The position numbers and the translations under genes were made by a program. From positions 1-64,000 of the forward strand of contig NZ_PUIC01000017.1 of NCBI RefSeq assembly GCF_022750545.1: DNA of 64,000 bases, written 5' to 3'. How positions within the stretch are numbered: position 1 is the first letter of the stretch; each line of letters begins with the position of its first letter. Origin of the DNA: Caulobacter sp. CCUG 60055 (GTDB taxonomy: Bacteria > Pseudomonadota > Alphaproteobacteria > Caulobacterales > Caulobacteraceae). The notes below the pieces were generated by a model. It did not search any database. It was given only the letters and a program-made list of their open reading frames with translations, and had not been told where the DNA came from. Positions 10,416 through 18,924 of the stretch are shown one piece after another.

Positions 10416-12161
10416 ATGACTGACGCCGCGATGGCGAAGCCCGTTTGGCCCGCCATGTCCATCGCCCAGGCCCATGCGCTTCTGACCGCGCCCGGCCAGC
10501 CGTTCGAGATGGAGGAGGTGGTCATCCGCGGCGTGCCGACGCGAACATGGAAGAACGCGCCGCCGACCCTGCGCCAGGTCTTTCAGGCGGGGCTCGCCCA
10601 CGGCGAGCGCACCTTCCTGGTCTATGAGGGCGACCGCGCCACCTTCACCACCTTCGGGCGCGCCGTCGTGGCCCTGGCCAAGGAATTCCTGGCCCAGGGC
10701 GTGCGCAAGGGCGACCGCGTCGCCATCATCATGCGAAACCTGCCGGAATGGCCCGTGGCGTTCTTCGCCGCCGCCGGCGTCGGCGCCATCGTCACGCCGC
10801 TGAACGCCTGGTGGACCGGGCCGGAGCTTGAGTACGGCCTGACCGATTCCGGCGCCAAGATCGCCGTCATGGACGCCGAGCGTCTGGACCGCCTCGCCGA
10901 GCACCTGCCCAATTGCCCGGACCTGCAACGGGTCTATGTCGCCCGCGCCACCGAAGAGATCACCCACCCCTGGATCACCCGCCTGGAGGACGTCCTGGGT
11001 CAGGTCAACGACTGGGGCGCGCTGCCGGAGGGGGCGCTGCCGGATGCCGATCTGACGCCCGAGGACGACGCCACGATCTTCTACACCTCCGGCACCACCG
11101 GAAAGCCGAAGGGGGCGCTGGGCACCCACCGCAACATCGTCTCCAACATCATGGCCTCGGCCATCTCCGGCGCGCGCACCTTCCTGCGCAAGGGCGAGAT
11201 GCCGCCGACGCCCGATCCGGCCGGCCCGCAGCGATCGACCCTGCTGTCGGTGCCGTTCTTCCACGCCACCGGCTGCTTCGCGGTGCTGTCGCCGTCGCTG
11301 TTCGCCGGGGCCAAGCTGGTGCTGATGCGCAAGTGGGAGCCCGAACTGGCCATGCAGCTCATCGAGCGCGAAAGGGTCAGCGGCGCCGGCGGCGTGCCGA
11401 CCATCGCCTGGCAGCTGATCGAGCATCCCAACCGCCACAAGTACGATCTGTCGTCGCTGGAGAGCGTCTCCTACGGCGGCGCGCCCTCGGCGCCGGAACT
11501 GGTGCGCAAGATCGTCGAGACCTTCCCCAAGTCGCTGCCCGGCAACGGCTGGGGCATGACCGAGACCTCGGCCACCTTCACCCACCACCAGGGCGAGGAC
11601 TACGAGAACCGGCCTGACAGCTGCGGCCCGGCCGTGCCGGTCTGCGATATGAAGATCGTCGATCCCGACGGCAAGATGCTCGGCCCCAACGAGGTCGGCG
11701 AACTGTGGGGCAAGGGTCCGAACGTGGTGAAGGGCTACTGGAACAAGCCCGAGGCCACCGCCCAGACCTTCGTCGACGGCTGGGTCAAGACCGGCGATCT
11801 GGCGCGGATCGACGAGGAAGGCTTCTGCTTCATCATCGACCGGGCCAAGGACATGCTGATCCGCGGCGGCGAGAACATCTACTGCATCGAGGTCGAGAAC
11901 GTCCTCTACGACCACCCGGCGGTGATGGACGCCGCCCTGGTCGGCATCCCGCACAAGACCCTGGGCGAAGAGCCGGGGGCGGTGGTCCACCTCAAGCCCG
12001 GCGCGACCGCCACCGAGGCGGAGCTGCGCGCCTTCGTCGCCGACCGCCTGGCGGCGTTCAAGGTGCCGGTCAAGGTGACCTTCTGGGCCGAGACCCTGCC
12101 GCGCAACGCCAACGGCAAGATCCTCAAGACCGAGCTGAAAAAGGTGTTCGCCGAGGCCTGA
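10416..12161 (+). CDS. Class I adenylate-forming enzyme, acyl-CoA synthetase
   Basis: This 581-residue protein activates a carboxylic acid, probably a fatty acid, as acyl-AMP and then acyl-CoA. The ATP/AMP signature YTSGTTGKPKG is at residues 223-233. GWGMTETSATF is the second core motif, WVKTGDLARIDEEGF supplies the adenylate-binding Asp, and the C-terminal LPRNANGKILK carries the catalytic Lys. Chain-length preference cannot be read from sequence. The start at 10416 is chosen because GGAG precedes it and the alternative upstream start adds non-homologous residues. It stands alone, followed by a hairpin and a convergent amidase gene. Confidence 0.9.
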   Translation: MTDAAMAKPVWPAMSIAQAHALLTAPGQPFEMEEVVIRGVPTRTWKNAPPTLRQVFQAGLAHGERTFLVYEGDRATFTTFGRAVVALAKEFLAQGVRKGDRVAIIMRNLPEWPVAFFAAAGVGAIVTPLNAWWTGPELEYGLTDSGAKIAVMDAERLDRLAEHLPNCPDLQRVYVARATEEITHPWITRLEDVLGQVNDWGALPEGALPDADLTPEDDATIFYTSGTTGKPKGALGTHRNIVSNIMASAISGARTFLRKGEMPPTPDPAGPQRSTLLSVPFFHATGCFAVLSPSLFAGAKLVLMRKWEPELAMQLIERERVSGAGGVPTIAWQLIEHPNRHKYDLSSLESVSYGGAPSAPELVRKIVETFPKSLPGNGWGMTETSATFTHHQGEDYENRPDSCGPAVPVCDMKIVDPDGKMLGPNEVGELWGKGPNVVKGYWNKPEATAQTFVDGWVKTGDLARIDEEGFCFIIDRAKDMLIRGGENIYCIEVENVLYDHPAVMDAALVGIPHKTLGEEPGAVVHLKPGATATEAELRAFVADRLAAFKVPVKVTFWAETLPRNANGKILKTELKKVFAEA

Positions 12162-12173
12162 CGGCCCGTCCCA

Positions 12174-12203
12174 GTCTCGTCCGGGCCGATCGCCGGGCGA
12201 GAC
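12174..12203. terminator. Bidirectional hairpin between convergent genes
   Basis: GTCTCG (12174-12179) pairs with CGAGAC (12198-12203), and inner CCGG/CCGG arms extend the stem past one mismatch. It sits exactly between the convergent acyl-CoA synthetase and amidase genes, so it may terminate both. There is no T run. Confidence 0.5.
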
Positions 12204-12221
12204 CCGAGAAGCCGTGCCGCC

Positions 12222-13715
12222 TCAGGCGGCCCACAGCGGCGGGCGGCGCCCGGCCCACGGTCGGGCGCGTTCCAGTTCGTAGGCCAGCTGGAACAGGGTG
12301 CGCTCCTGGCCGGCGCGGGCGGCGAACTGCACGCCCACCGGCAGGCCGTCCGGGGTCCAGTGCAGGGGGACGCTCATGGCCGGAGCGCCAGCGACGTTGT
12401 GCAAGGTGGTGTAGCCGACATAGCCGGTGAGCCGCTCGATCAGCGTCGGCATGTCTACGGTCGGGGCGACATAGCCCAGCTCGACCGGCGGTTTGCCGAG
12501 CACGGGCGAGACGATGACGTCGTAGGCGTCGAACCATCGGTCGTAGGCCGCGCTGTCCGCCTTGAGGTTGGCCACCGCCTTGTCGAGCCCGCCCGGCGGC
12601 AGTTGGCGCACCAGGTCGGCCATGGCCAGGGTGAAGGGCTCCAGCATGGTCTCGTCGGGGCGGCGGCCGATGTGCTTGGCCACGCCGTCGACCAGCGCCG
12701 CCGCGCCCGACGCCCACAGAGTGGTGAAGTCCTGGCCGAACCGTACGCCGTCCACCGGCCAGCGGGCGGGGTCGACATGGTGGCCCAGGGCCTCCAGCAG
12801 CTTGGCCGCCTCTTCCGTCGCGACCCGCACCTCGGGATCGGGCGGGCCGCCGGTCAGGGTGACGACGATCAGCCCGACCTTCAACCGGCGCTTGTCTGGG
12901 CCGGTCACGAGACCGACCGGGGCCAGGGGCGCGCCCGCCTGGGTCTGCTCGGTGGCCGCGAACAGGGTCGCCGAGTCCCGCACGCTGCGGGTGACGCAGT
13001 GCTCGACCGCGATGTCCAGGGCCCGCGAGCTGGGCCGGCCGGGGATCATGCGGCCGCGCGAGGGCTTGAGGCCGAACAGGCCGCAATTGGCCGACGGGAT
13101 GCGGATGGAGCCGCCGCCGTCGTTGGCGTGGGCGAAGGGCACGACGCCGGCCGCCACGGCGGCGGCCGAGCCGCCCGACGAGCCGCCGCTGGAACGGGCC
13201 AGGTTCCAGGGATTATGGGTCGGGCCGAAGGCGACCGGCTCGGTGGTCGGCAGGAACCCATATTCCGGCGTCGCCGACTTGCCGATGAAGATCAGGCCGG
13301 CCTTCTCGAACGCGTCGATATAGGGCTCCTGGCTTTCGGCGGCCGGGTTCTTGAGGTTGACCCGCGAGCCGTAGCGGGTGGGGACGCCTTTGACGTCGTT
13401 GAGATCTTTGACCAGGAACGGCACGCCGGCGAACGGGCCGGTCTGGCCGCCGGCCTTGGCCCGGGCCCGGGCGCGCTCGAACATCGGCGTGACCAGGAAA
13501 TTCAGCTTGGGCTGCAACGCCTCGGCCCGGCCGATGGCCAGATCGACGGCCTCCAGCGCGCTGATCTGCCGTTTACGGATCATCTGGGCGAGGCCGACCG
13601 CGTCGGGATGGGCGGCCTTGGCCTGGACGGATCTCGCCATGACGGCGGCCGGGGCCGCGCCGGCCGCCAGCACGGGAGCAGAGGCCAGCAGGCCCCGGCG
13701 GGTGATCGAATTCAT
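12222..13715 (-). CDS. Exported amidase (amidase-signature family), Tat signal
   Basis: This 497-residue amidase-signature hydrolase carries the Lys103, cis-Ser179 and Ser203 triad. The motifs are GVPFLVKDL (Lys), SSGGSSGGSAA (cis-Ser) and DGGGSIRIPSA (nucleophile). The N-terminus SITRRGLLASAPVLAAGAA has a twin-arginine and hydrophobic stretch, so it is probably exported folded by Tat. The sequence resembles 6-aminohexanoate-cyclic-dimer hydrolase-type amidases rather than GatA, but the substrate is unknown. ATG 13715 is preferred over an upstream GTG because GGAGG lies about 6-7 nt before it. It is divergent from tlyA, and a second exported amidase lies beyond tlyA. Confidence 0.85.
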   Translation of the reverse strand: MNSITRRGLLASAPVLAAGAAPAAVMARSVQAKAAHPDAVGLAQMIRKRQISALEAVDLAIGRAEALQPKLNFLVTPMFERARARAKAGGQTGPFAGVPFLVKDLNDVKGVPTRYGSRVNLKNPAAESQEPYIDAFEKAGLIFIGKSATPEYGFLPTTEPVAFGPTHNPWNLARSSGGSSGGSAAAVAAGVVPFAHANDGGGSIRIPSANCGLFGLKPSRGRMIPGRPSSRALDIAVEHCVTRSVRDSATLFAATEQTQAGAPLAPVGLVTGPDKRRLKVGLIVVTLTGGPPDPEVRVATEEAAKLLEALGHHVDPARWPVDGVRFGQDFTTLWASGAAALVDGVAKHIGRRPDETMLEPFTLAMADLVRQLPPGGLDKAVANLKADSAAYDRWFDAYDVIVSPVLGKPPVELGYVAPTVDMPTLIERLTGYVGYTTLHNVAGAPAMSVPLHWTPDGLPVGVQFAARAGQERTLFQLAYELERARPWAGRRPPLWAA

Positions 13716-13811
13716 CTGGTCGCCTCCCACGGAACGTCGTCAGCGCGTTCCTTATCGTTGGCAACTTGGCGGGCGGCGTGCGCGGGCGCAAGTCGTGCTA
13801 TGGCGTGGGCC

Positions 13812-14546
13812 ATGCGAAAGCGCGCCGATGTTCTCCTGGTCGAACGGGGGCTGTTCGACAGCCGGGCCAAGGCCCGCGCCGCCATCGAGGCGGGGCGGGT
13901 GACGGCGGCCGGGCGGCCGGTGGCGCGGGCCGCCGAATCGCTCGACGAGGACGCCGACATCCAGGCCGAGCCGGCCCATCCCTGGGTCGGGCGCGGGGGG
14001 CTGAAGCTCGACCACGCCCTGGGCCTGTGGCCGGTCGACGTGGCGGGGCGGACGGCGCTGGACGTCGGCGCCTCCACCGGCGGCTTCACCCAGGTCTGCC
14101 TGGCTCGGGGGGCGGCGCACGTCTACGCCGTCGACGTCGGGCGCGGCCAGCTGCATCCCAGCCTCGCCGCCGATCCGCGGGTCAGCGACCTGTCGGGCGT
14201 CGACGCCCGCCGCCTGGACCGCGCGCTCGTCCCCCAAGCCCCTGGGCTGGTCGTCTGCGACGCCAGCTTCATCGGCCTGGCCAAGGTGCTGCCGGCCGCC
14301 CTGGCCCTGGCGGCGCCGGACGCCGACCTGATCGCGCTGGTCAAGCCGCAGTTCGAGGCGGGGCCCGAGCATGTGGGCCGGGGCGGACTGGTGCGCGACA
14401 CCGCGGTGCGGGCCGCGGTGCTGGCCCGGGTCGAGGCCGAGTTGAACGACCTGGGCTGGACGGTCCGGGCGACCGCGGAGAGCCCGGTGGCCGGGGGCGA
14501 CGGCAACCTCGAATACCTGGCCTGGGCGCGCCGGACGGCCGGCTGA
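13812..14546 (+). CDS. tlyA: TlyA-family rRNA 2'-O-methyltransferase (hemolysin-like)
   Basis: This 244-residue protein has an N-terminal S4 RNA-binding domain (RKRADVLLVERGLFDSRAKA, roughly 2-60). An FtsJ/RrmJ-type SAM methyltransferase domain follows. Motif I is LDVGASTGGFTQVCL, the motif IV region is VVCDASFIGLAKVL, and LVKPQFEAG is the hallmark TlyA segment. Family members 2'-O-methylate 16S and/or 23S rRNA cytidines; older annotations call them hemolysin A. An in-frame ATG at 13800 is an alternative start. It reads away from the Tat amidase, and a second amidase gene follows 121 bp later. Confidence 0.88.
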   Translation: MRKRADVLLVERGLFDSRAKARAAIEAGRVTAAGRPVARAAESLDEDADIQAEPAHPWVGRGGLKLDHALGLWPVDVAGRTALDVGASTGGFTQVCLARGAAHVYAVDVGRGQLHPSLAADPRVSDLSGVDARRLDRALVPQAPGLVVCDASFIGLAKVLPAALALAAPDADLIALVKPQFEAGPEHVGRGGLVRDTAVRAAVLARVEAELNDLGWTVRATAESPVAGGDGNLEYLAWARRTAG

Positions 14547-14667
14547 CGCGCCCAGGCCGCGCCCGCATTGCGCATTTGTAAGCAGACGCCCCGATCTCCG
14601 CGCCTCAAGGTCCGGCGGAAACGGACTTCGGGGCCGGCCCCGCGGTCGGCGAGGGAAGGGGGACGGC

Positions 14668-16284
14668 ATGACGCGCCTGCAGGGTTTCGTCGCGACGTGG
14701 CCGGTGATGGCCTTGCTGGTGCTTGCGCAGCCTTTGCAGGCGGTCGGCCAGCCCCGCGCAAGCCTGGATCTGGAGACGGCGACGGTCGCCGATCTCGACC
14801 GGGCCATGGACGCCGGGGCGCTGACGTCCGAGCAGCTGGTGAGGCTGTCGCTGGCGCGGATCGCGGCCTATGAGCCCAAGCTCGACGCGATCATCACGCT
14901 GAACCCGCATGCGCTCGCCGAGGCGCGGGCGCTCGACGCCGAGCGGCGGAAGAAGGGGCCGCGCTCTCCGCTGCACGGCGTTCCCGTGCTGTTGAAGGAC
15001 AACATCAACACCCGCGATCTTCCGACCACGCTCGGCTTCTACGGGTTGAAGGGCGCGGTTCCCCGTTCGGACGCGAGCGTGGTCGCAAGGCTGCGCGACG
15101 CGGGCGCGATCATCCTCGCCAAGACCAATTTGAGCGAGCTGGCCTCGGGCCCGACGATGAGCTCGCTGGGGGGCCAGACGCACAATCCGCACGCGCTGGA
15201 CTACAGTCCGGCGGGCTCGTCCAGCGGAGCGGCGGCGGGCGTCGCCGCCGGCTACGCGCCCATCGCCATCGCCACCGACACCACCGGATCGGTGCGCTGG
15301 CCCGCCGCCACCAACGGCGTCGTCGGTCTGCGGCCGACGACCGGGGTCATCAACAATGCGGGCGTCCAGCCCAGCGCGCCGACGCTGGACGCCGTCGGCC
15401 CCATCACGCGGCGGGTGGCGGACGCGGCGCTGATGCTGAGCCTTCTGGAGGGGATCGACCGCCGGTCGCCGGCGGCGCGCGACGCCGACGGCCGTTATCC
15501 GGCCGATTTCATGCAGGGCCTGAACGCCGACGCCCTGCGAGGCGTGCGGATCGGCTTTCCACGGCGCGACTTCTCGGGCGACGATCCCGAGGTGGATGCG
15601 GTGATGAACGCCGCCGTCGAGGCTTTGAAGGCCGGCGGCGCGACCGTGGTCGAGGTCGAACTGCCCGCCGGCCTGGTTCGGCTTGGCGGCGAGCTGCAGT
15701 CGATCCTGGTGTGCACCGAATCCGCGCCCAGCCTCGACGCCTATCTGGCCGCGTCGTTCCCGCCGGGCGCGCCCCGGAGCCACGCGGAGATCCTGGCGAT
15801 GAGCGAGGCGCTGGCCTCGTCCCCGCCGACGGGCGCCACGCCGAACCCCGGCCGCCTGGGCGGGTATCGCGAGGAAGCCGCCGCGACGCCGCCGACCGAC
15901 GCCTATTACCTCGCCGCGCGGGACCAGGGCCGCCAGTACGTGAAAGCCATGATGCAGGCCGTCCTGGTTCGGAACCGGTTGGACGCCATCGTCTATCCGA
16001 CGCAGACGACGCGCATCAACAAGCTGGGCGAACGCCCGAAACGGAACGCACGCGGCCTGTTCGGCAACTTCGGCCAGATCCTGGCGAGCCTCGCCGGCTG
16101 GCCCGAACTGACCGTTCCCGGCGGCTTCACGCCCGACGGCTTGCCGGTCGGCGTGTCGTTCGTGGGGCCCGAGTTCAGCGAACAGAAGCTGCTCGGCCTC
16201 GGCTTCGCGTTCGAACAGAGGACCCAGGCCTTGCGTCAGCCGGTCACGACGCCGCCCCTCGCCGGCGACCGCTTCGCCTATTGA
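14668..16284 (+). CDS. Exported amidase (amidase-signature family), Sec signal
   Basis: This 538-residue amidase has a Sec-type signal peptide (hydrophobic 10-25, cleavage near 28). The catalytic triad is Lys110 (GVPVLLKDNIN), cis-Ser184 (SPAGSSSGAAA) and Ser208 (ATDTTGSVRWPA). The GSVR variant in place of GSIR and the overall layout resemble bacterial peptide or aryl-amide amidases. It is not a close duplicate of the Tat amidase at 12222-13715. A strong purine-rich ribosome binding site (GGGAAGGGGG) precedes the ATG. A bidirectional terminator separates it from the convergent glycine-zipper gene. The substrate is unknown. Confidence 0.88.
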   Translation: MTRLQGFVATWPVMALLVLAQPLQAVGQPRASLDLETATVADLDRAMDAGALTSEQLVRLSLARIAAYEPKLDAIITLNPHALAEARALDAERRKKGPRSPLHGVPVLLKDNINTRDLPTTLGFYGLKGAVPRSDASVVARLRDAGAIILAKTNLSELASGPTMSSLGGQTHNPHALDYSPAGSSSGAAAGVAAGYAPIAIATDTTGSVRWPAATNGVVGLRPTTGVINNAGVQPSAPTLDAVGPITRRVADAALMLSLLEGIDRRSPAARDADGRYPADFMQGLNADALRGVRIGFPRRDFSGDDPEVDAVMNAAVEALKAGGATVVEVELPAGLVRLGGELQSILVCTESAPSLDAYLAASFPPGAPRSHAEILAMSEALASSPPTGATPNPGRLGGYREEAAATPPTDAYYLAARDQGRQYVKAMMQAVLVRNRLDAIVYPTQTTRINKLGERPKRNARGLFGNFGQILASLAGWPELTVPGGFTPDGLPVGVSFVGPEFSEQKLLGLGFAFEQRTQALRQPVTTPPLAGDRFAY

Positions 16285-16337
16285 AGGCCGGCGCGCGGCC
16301 TTCCAGCGGCGTCTGGCTAAGAGGTTTGGCCAAAAAG

Positions 16338-16363
16338 AAAGCCGCCCTGCGAAGGGCGGCTTT
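16338..16363. terminator. Bidirectional Rho-independent terminator
   Basis: AAAGCCGCCCT (16338-16348) and AGGGCGGCTTT (16353-16363) form a perfect 11-bp stem around a GCGA tetraloop. The A and T ends give short U tracts in both directions. It lies between the rightward amidase and the leftward glycine-zipper gene and should serve both. Confidence 0.85.
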
Positions 16364-16393
16364 CCGATCGACGCTCGGGGCGTCAGCCTTGGC

Positions 16394-16996
16394 TTACTGG
16401 ACCACTTGGTAGCGGCCGGTCGAGTCGGGGCAGACCCGCACGAAGCGCTTCTGGGTGGTTCCGTCCGGCATGTAGATCGGGCTCTCGACCAGCTGGCAGC
16501 CGTCGCCGACCGGGCGGCGGGCCACGGGCTGGCTGACATAGTTGCGGTCGTAGTCGTAGCCGTAGCGGTCGCCGTCATAGCTGCTCGGATAGGGCGGCGG
16601 GGGCGGCGGCGGGGCCGGCTGGTAGTAGGTTTGGCGCGGCGGCGGGGGGGCGGCGCCATAGGAGGGGTCGCAGGCGGCGGTGCTCTTGCCGATCTGCGAG
16701 CCGACAACGGCGCCCAGCAGGCCGCCGAGCACGGCGCCCTCGGTGCGGACGTGACGGCCGGCGACGTTGCTGCCGATCGCCGCGCCCAGCGCAGCGCCAG
16801 CCAGGCCGCCGCCGGTGGCGCGGGTGTTGGTCGAGCGTTGGCAGGGGTTGTAGTAGTAGCCGTTGGAGTCGTAGCTCGACGGCGGGTCGTAGCTCTGGGC
16901 CGAGGCGGACGACGGGATCGCCGCCAGGGTGGTCAGCACCATCGCCGCCAGGCCCGCGCCGAAGGCGGCCTTGCCGATCATGGTTTGCGCGGTCAT
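16394..16996 (-). CDS. Glycine-zipper envelope protein
   Basis: This 200-residue protein has a signal peptide (MIGKAAFGAGLAAMVL, cleaved near residue 33). A central glycine zipper, GGGLAGAALGAAIGSNVAG followed by GAVLGGLLGAVVGSQIGK, spans about 63-105 and typically packs as a helical hairpin in or near a membrane. A Pro/Tyr-rich linker follows, then a compact cysteine-containing C-terminal domain (GDGCQLVES, FVRVCPDSTGRYQ). It belongs with small outer-membrane or periplasmic Gly-zipper (17-kDa-antigen-like) proteins. The next gene leftward-reading from 17439 encodes a shorter relative, so this is a tandem pair, possibly an operon. Confidence 0.75.
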   Translation of the reverse strand: MTAQTMIGKAAFGAGLAAMVLTTLAAIPSSASAQSYDPPSSYDSNGYYYNPCQRSTNTRATGGGLAGAALGAAIGSNVAGRHVRTEGAVLGGLLGAVVGSQIGKSTAACDPSYGAAPPPPRQTYYQPAPPPPPPPYPSSYDGDRYGYDYDRNYVSQPVARRPVGDGCQLVESPIYMPDGTTQKRFVRVCPDSTGRYQVVQ

Positions 16997-17037
16997 CTCA
17001 AATCATCCTTCCAAAGAGACTCTGTACGTGGGCGGGA

Positions 17038-17439
17038 TCAGCGGCGGTCGCTAGGACGCCAGACCCCGTCTGGGCCGCGGCAAACCTCGAAGCCGCGATT
17101 CTTCTCCTCGACCCAGCGACAACCATCGCGAGGGCGATAATAAGACGGCGGCGTCGCGCACTTGACGTTGTGCTTGCCGACCTGGTGGCCGATCACCGCG
17201 CCGGCCGCGCCGCCGATCAGAGCGCCGCCCAGCTTGTTGCCGTGGCCGGCGATCAGGCCGCCGGCGAGGGCGCCGGCGCCGGCGCCCAGCAAGGTGCCCT
17301 TGTTCGCCGAGCTGCGCCGGGCGTCAGAGCAGGGATCGCTGGTGCCGTAGTTCGAATCGCGAGCGGCGGCGAAGGTCGGGATCAACGCGACCGGTGCGGC
17401 CAGGGCCGCGACGCTGGCGATAATCAAGAGCTTCCGCAT
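17038..17439 (-). CDS. Glycine-zipper envelope protein, short paralogue
   Basis: This 133-residue protein has a signal peptide (MRKLLIIASVAALAAPVALI, cleaved near AAA-RD). A glycine zipper (GTLLGAGAGALAGGLIAG, GGALIGGAAGAVIGHQVGK) follows, then a C-terminal YYRPRDGCRWVEEKNRGFEVC domain. It shares the order signal, C/S-rich segment, zipper, two-cysteine tail with the neighbouring 200-residue protein, indicating tandem duplication. The start at 17439 is chosen because GGAGAAG lies just upstream. The gap to the next gene is 41 bp, so co-transcription is likely. The role is probably structural in the envelope and is not known precisely. Confidence 0.75.
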   Translation of the reverse strand: MRKLLIIASVAALAAPVALIPTFAAARDSNYGTSDPCSDARRSSANKGTLLGAGAGALAGGLIAGHGNKLGGALIGGAAGAVIGHQVGKHNVKCATPPSYYRPRDGCRWVEEKNRGFEVCRGPDGVWRPSDRR

Positions 17440-17657
17440 ATGGACTTCTCCATCGGCCGCAGTTAGCGAGCAGGGAGCTGTGCGCCCGTCTCGCCCATGG
17501 GGTGGAAGATGACGCCGCCTACCTGAACGATGCTTGAGCGGACCGTTCATCTTCGTTCATTCGATAAAACGTCGCCGCGACGGCGCGGCCGGACCGCGGC
17601 GCGGTCGTCAATGCGCCCACCCTGGTTTCTAATGGCCGGGCCGACAGGAAGTTCCCC

Positions 17658-18911
17658 GTGACCAAGTCCTCTGCAGCCCTCGTCGAAGACCTCGTCGTCG
17701 ACAGCCTCGGTTCCCAGGCGGACGGCGTCGCGCCCGGGCCGGTCTATGTTCCCCTGACCCTGCCGGGCGAGCGCGTGCGGGTCGAGCGGCATGGCGAGCG
17801 GGCCGACCTGCTGGAGGTGCTGTCGCCGAGCGCGGACCGCATCGCGCCGGCCTGCCCGCACTATGGCGAATGCGGCGGCTGCGCCCTGCAGCATTGGGCG
17901 CAGGCGCCTTATCTGGCCTGGAAGGCCGAGCAGGTCCGGCTGGCTCTTGGGCGCGAGCGGATCGAAACCGAAATCGCCGCCGCCGTGGCCGTCCAGCCCG
18001 GAACGCGCCGGCGGCTGGCGTTGCACGCCCGGCCGGGCAAGGGCGGCGCCAAGCTGGGCTTCAAGGCCCGGCGGTCCTGGCGGCTGGTCGACATCGCCGC
18101 CTGCTCCGTCGCCGACCCCCGGCTGGTCGCCGCGCTGCCGGCGCTGGAGCGGCTGGCCGCGCCGTTCCTGGAGCATCCCAAGTCGGCGCCGACCCTGCAC
18201 GTCACCCTGACGGCGACCGGGCTCGACGTCGACGTCACCGGAGTGGAACGCCGCAGCGGCGGGCTTTCCGCCGACGCCCGCGTGCGGGCGGCCGCGGCGG
18301 CGCAGGCGGCGGACATGGCCCGGGTCAGCCTGGCCGGCGAGATTGTCTACCAGGCCCGCCTGCCGATGGTGCGGCTGGGGCCCGCCGCCGTCGCCCTGCC
18401 GCCCGGGGCGTTCCTGCAGGCCACGCCCCAGGCCGAGGCGGCGATGGCGGCACTGGCCGTCGAGGCCGTGCGCGGAGCCGGCCGCATCGCCGACCTCTAT
18501 TGCGGCGTCGGCACCTTCACCTTCCGCCTCGCCGAGGTCGCCCCGGTCTACGCCGCCGATTCGGCCGCGCCGGCGGTGCGGGCCCTGACCGCGGCCCTGG
18601 CCACCGCGCCGGGCCTCAAGAGCATCACCGCCGAGGCGCGCGACCTCGTTCGCCGCCCGGTCCTGGCGAGCGAACTGAAGAAGATCGACGCCGTGGTCTT
18701 CGATCCGCCGCGGGCGGGGGCGCTGGAACAGGCCGGCGAGATCGGCCGCTCCACCGCCCAGCGCGTGGTCGGCGTCTCGTGCAATCCCGCCACCTTCGCC
18801 CGCGACGCCCGCATCTTGACGGACGCCGGCTTCAGGCTGGACCGTGTCGCCCCGGTGGACCAGTTCCTGTGGTCGCCCCATATCGAACTGGTCGGAGTGT
18901 TCAGCCGATAG
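17658..18911 (+). CDS. RlmD/TrmA-type 23S rRNA or tRNA uracil-5 methyltransferase
   Basis: This 417-residue class I SAM-dependent methyltransferase is of the TrmA/RumA family, which makes 5-methyluridine in RNA. An iron-sulfur motif sits at Cys66, Cys72 and Cys75 (CPHYGECGGCALQH). SAM motif I is IADLYCGVGTFTF near 277. FDPPRAG follows, and the catalytic Cys375 lies in VVGVSCNPATFARD. The C-terminal HIELV supplies the general-base Glu. The first ~55 residues resemble a reduced TRAM domain. The exact position modified (23S U747/U1939 or tRNA U54) cannot be read from sequence. The next methyltransferase gene starts 13 bp after the stop, so the two are probably co-transcribed. Confidence 0.85.
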   Translation: MTKSSAALVEDLVVDSLGSQADGVAPGPVYVPLTLPGERVRVERHGERADLLEVLSPSADRIAPACPHYGECGGCALQHWAQAPYLAWKAEQVRLALGRERIETEIAAAVAVQPGTRRRLALHARPGKGGAKLGFKARRSWRLVDIAACSVADPRLVAALPALERLAAPFLEHPKSAPTLHVTLTATGLDVDVTGVERRSGGLSADARVRAAAAAQAADMARVSLAGEIVYQARLPMVRLGPAAVALPPGAFLQATPQAEAAMAALAVEAVRGAGRIADLYCGVGTFTFRLAEVAPVYAADSAAPAVRALTAALATAPGLKSITAEARDLVRRPVLASELKKIDAVVFDPPRAGALEQAGEIGRSTAQRVVGVSCNPATFARDARILTDAGFRLDRVAPVDQFLWSPHIELVGVFSR

Positions 18912-18924
18912 ACAGGACGCAGGC

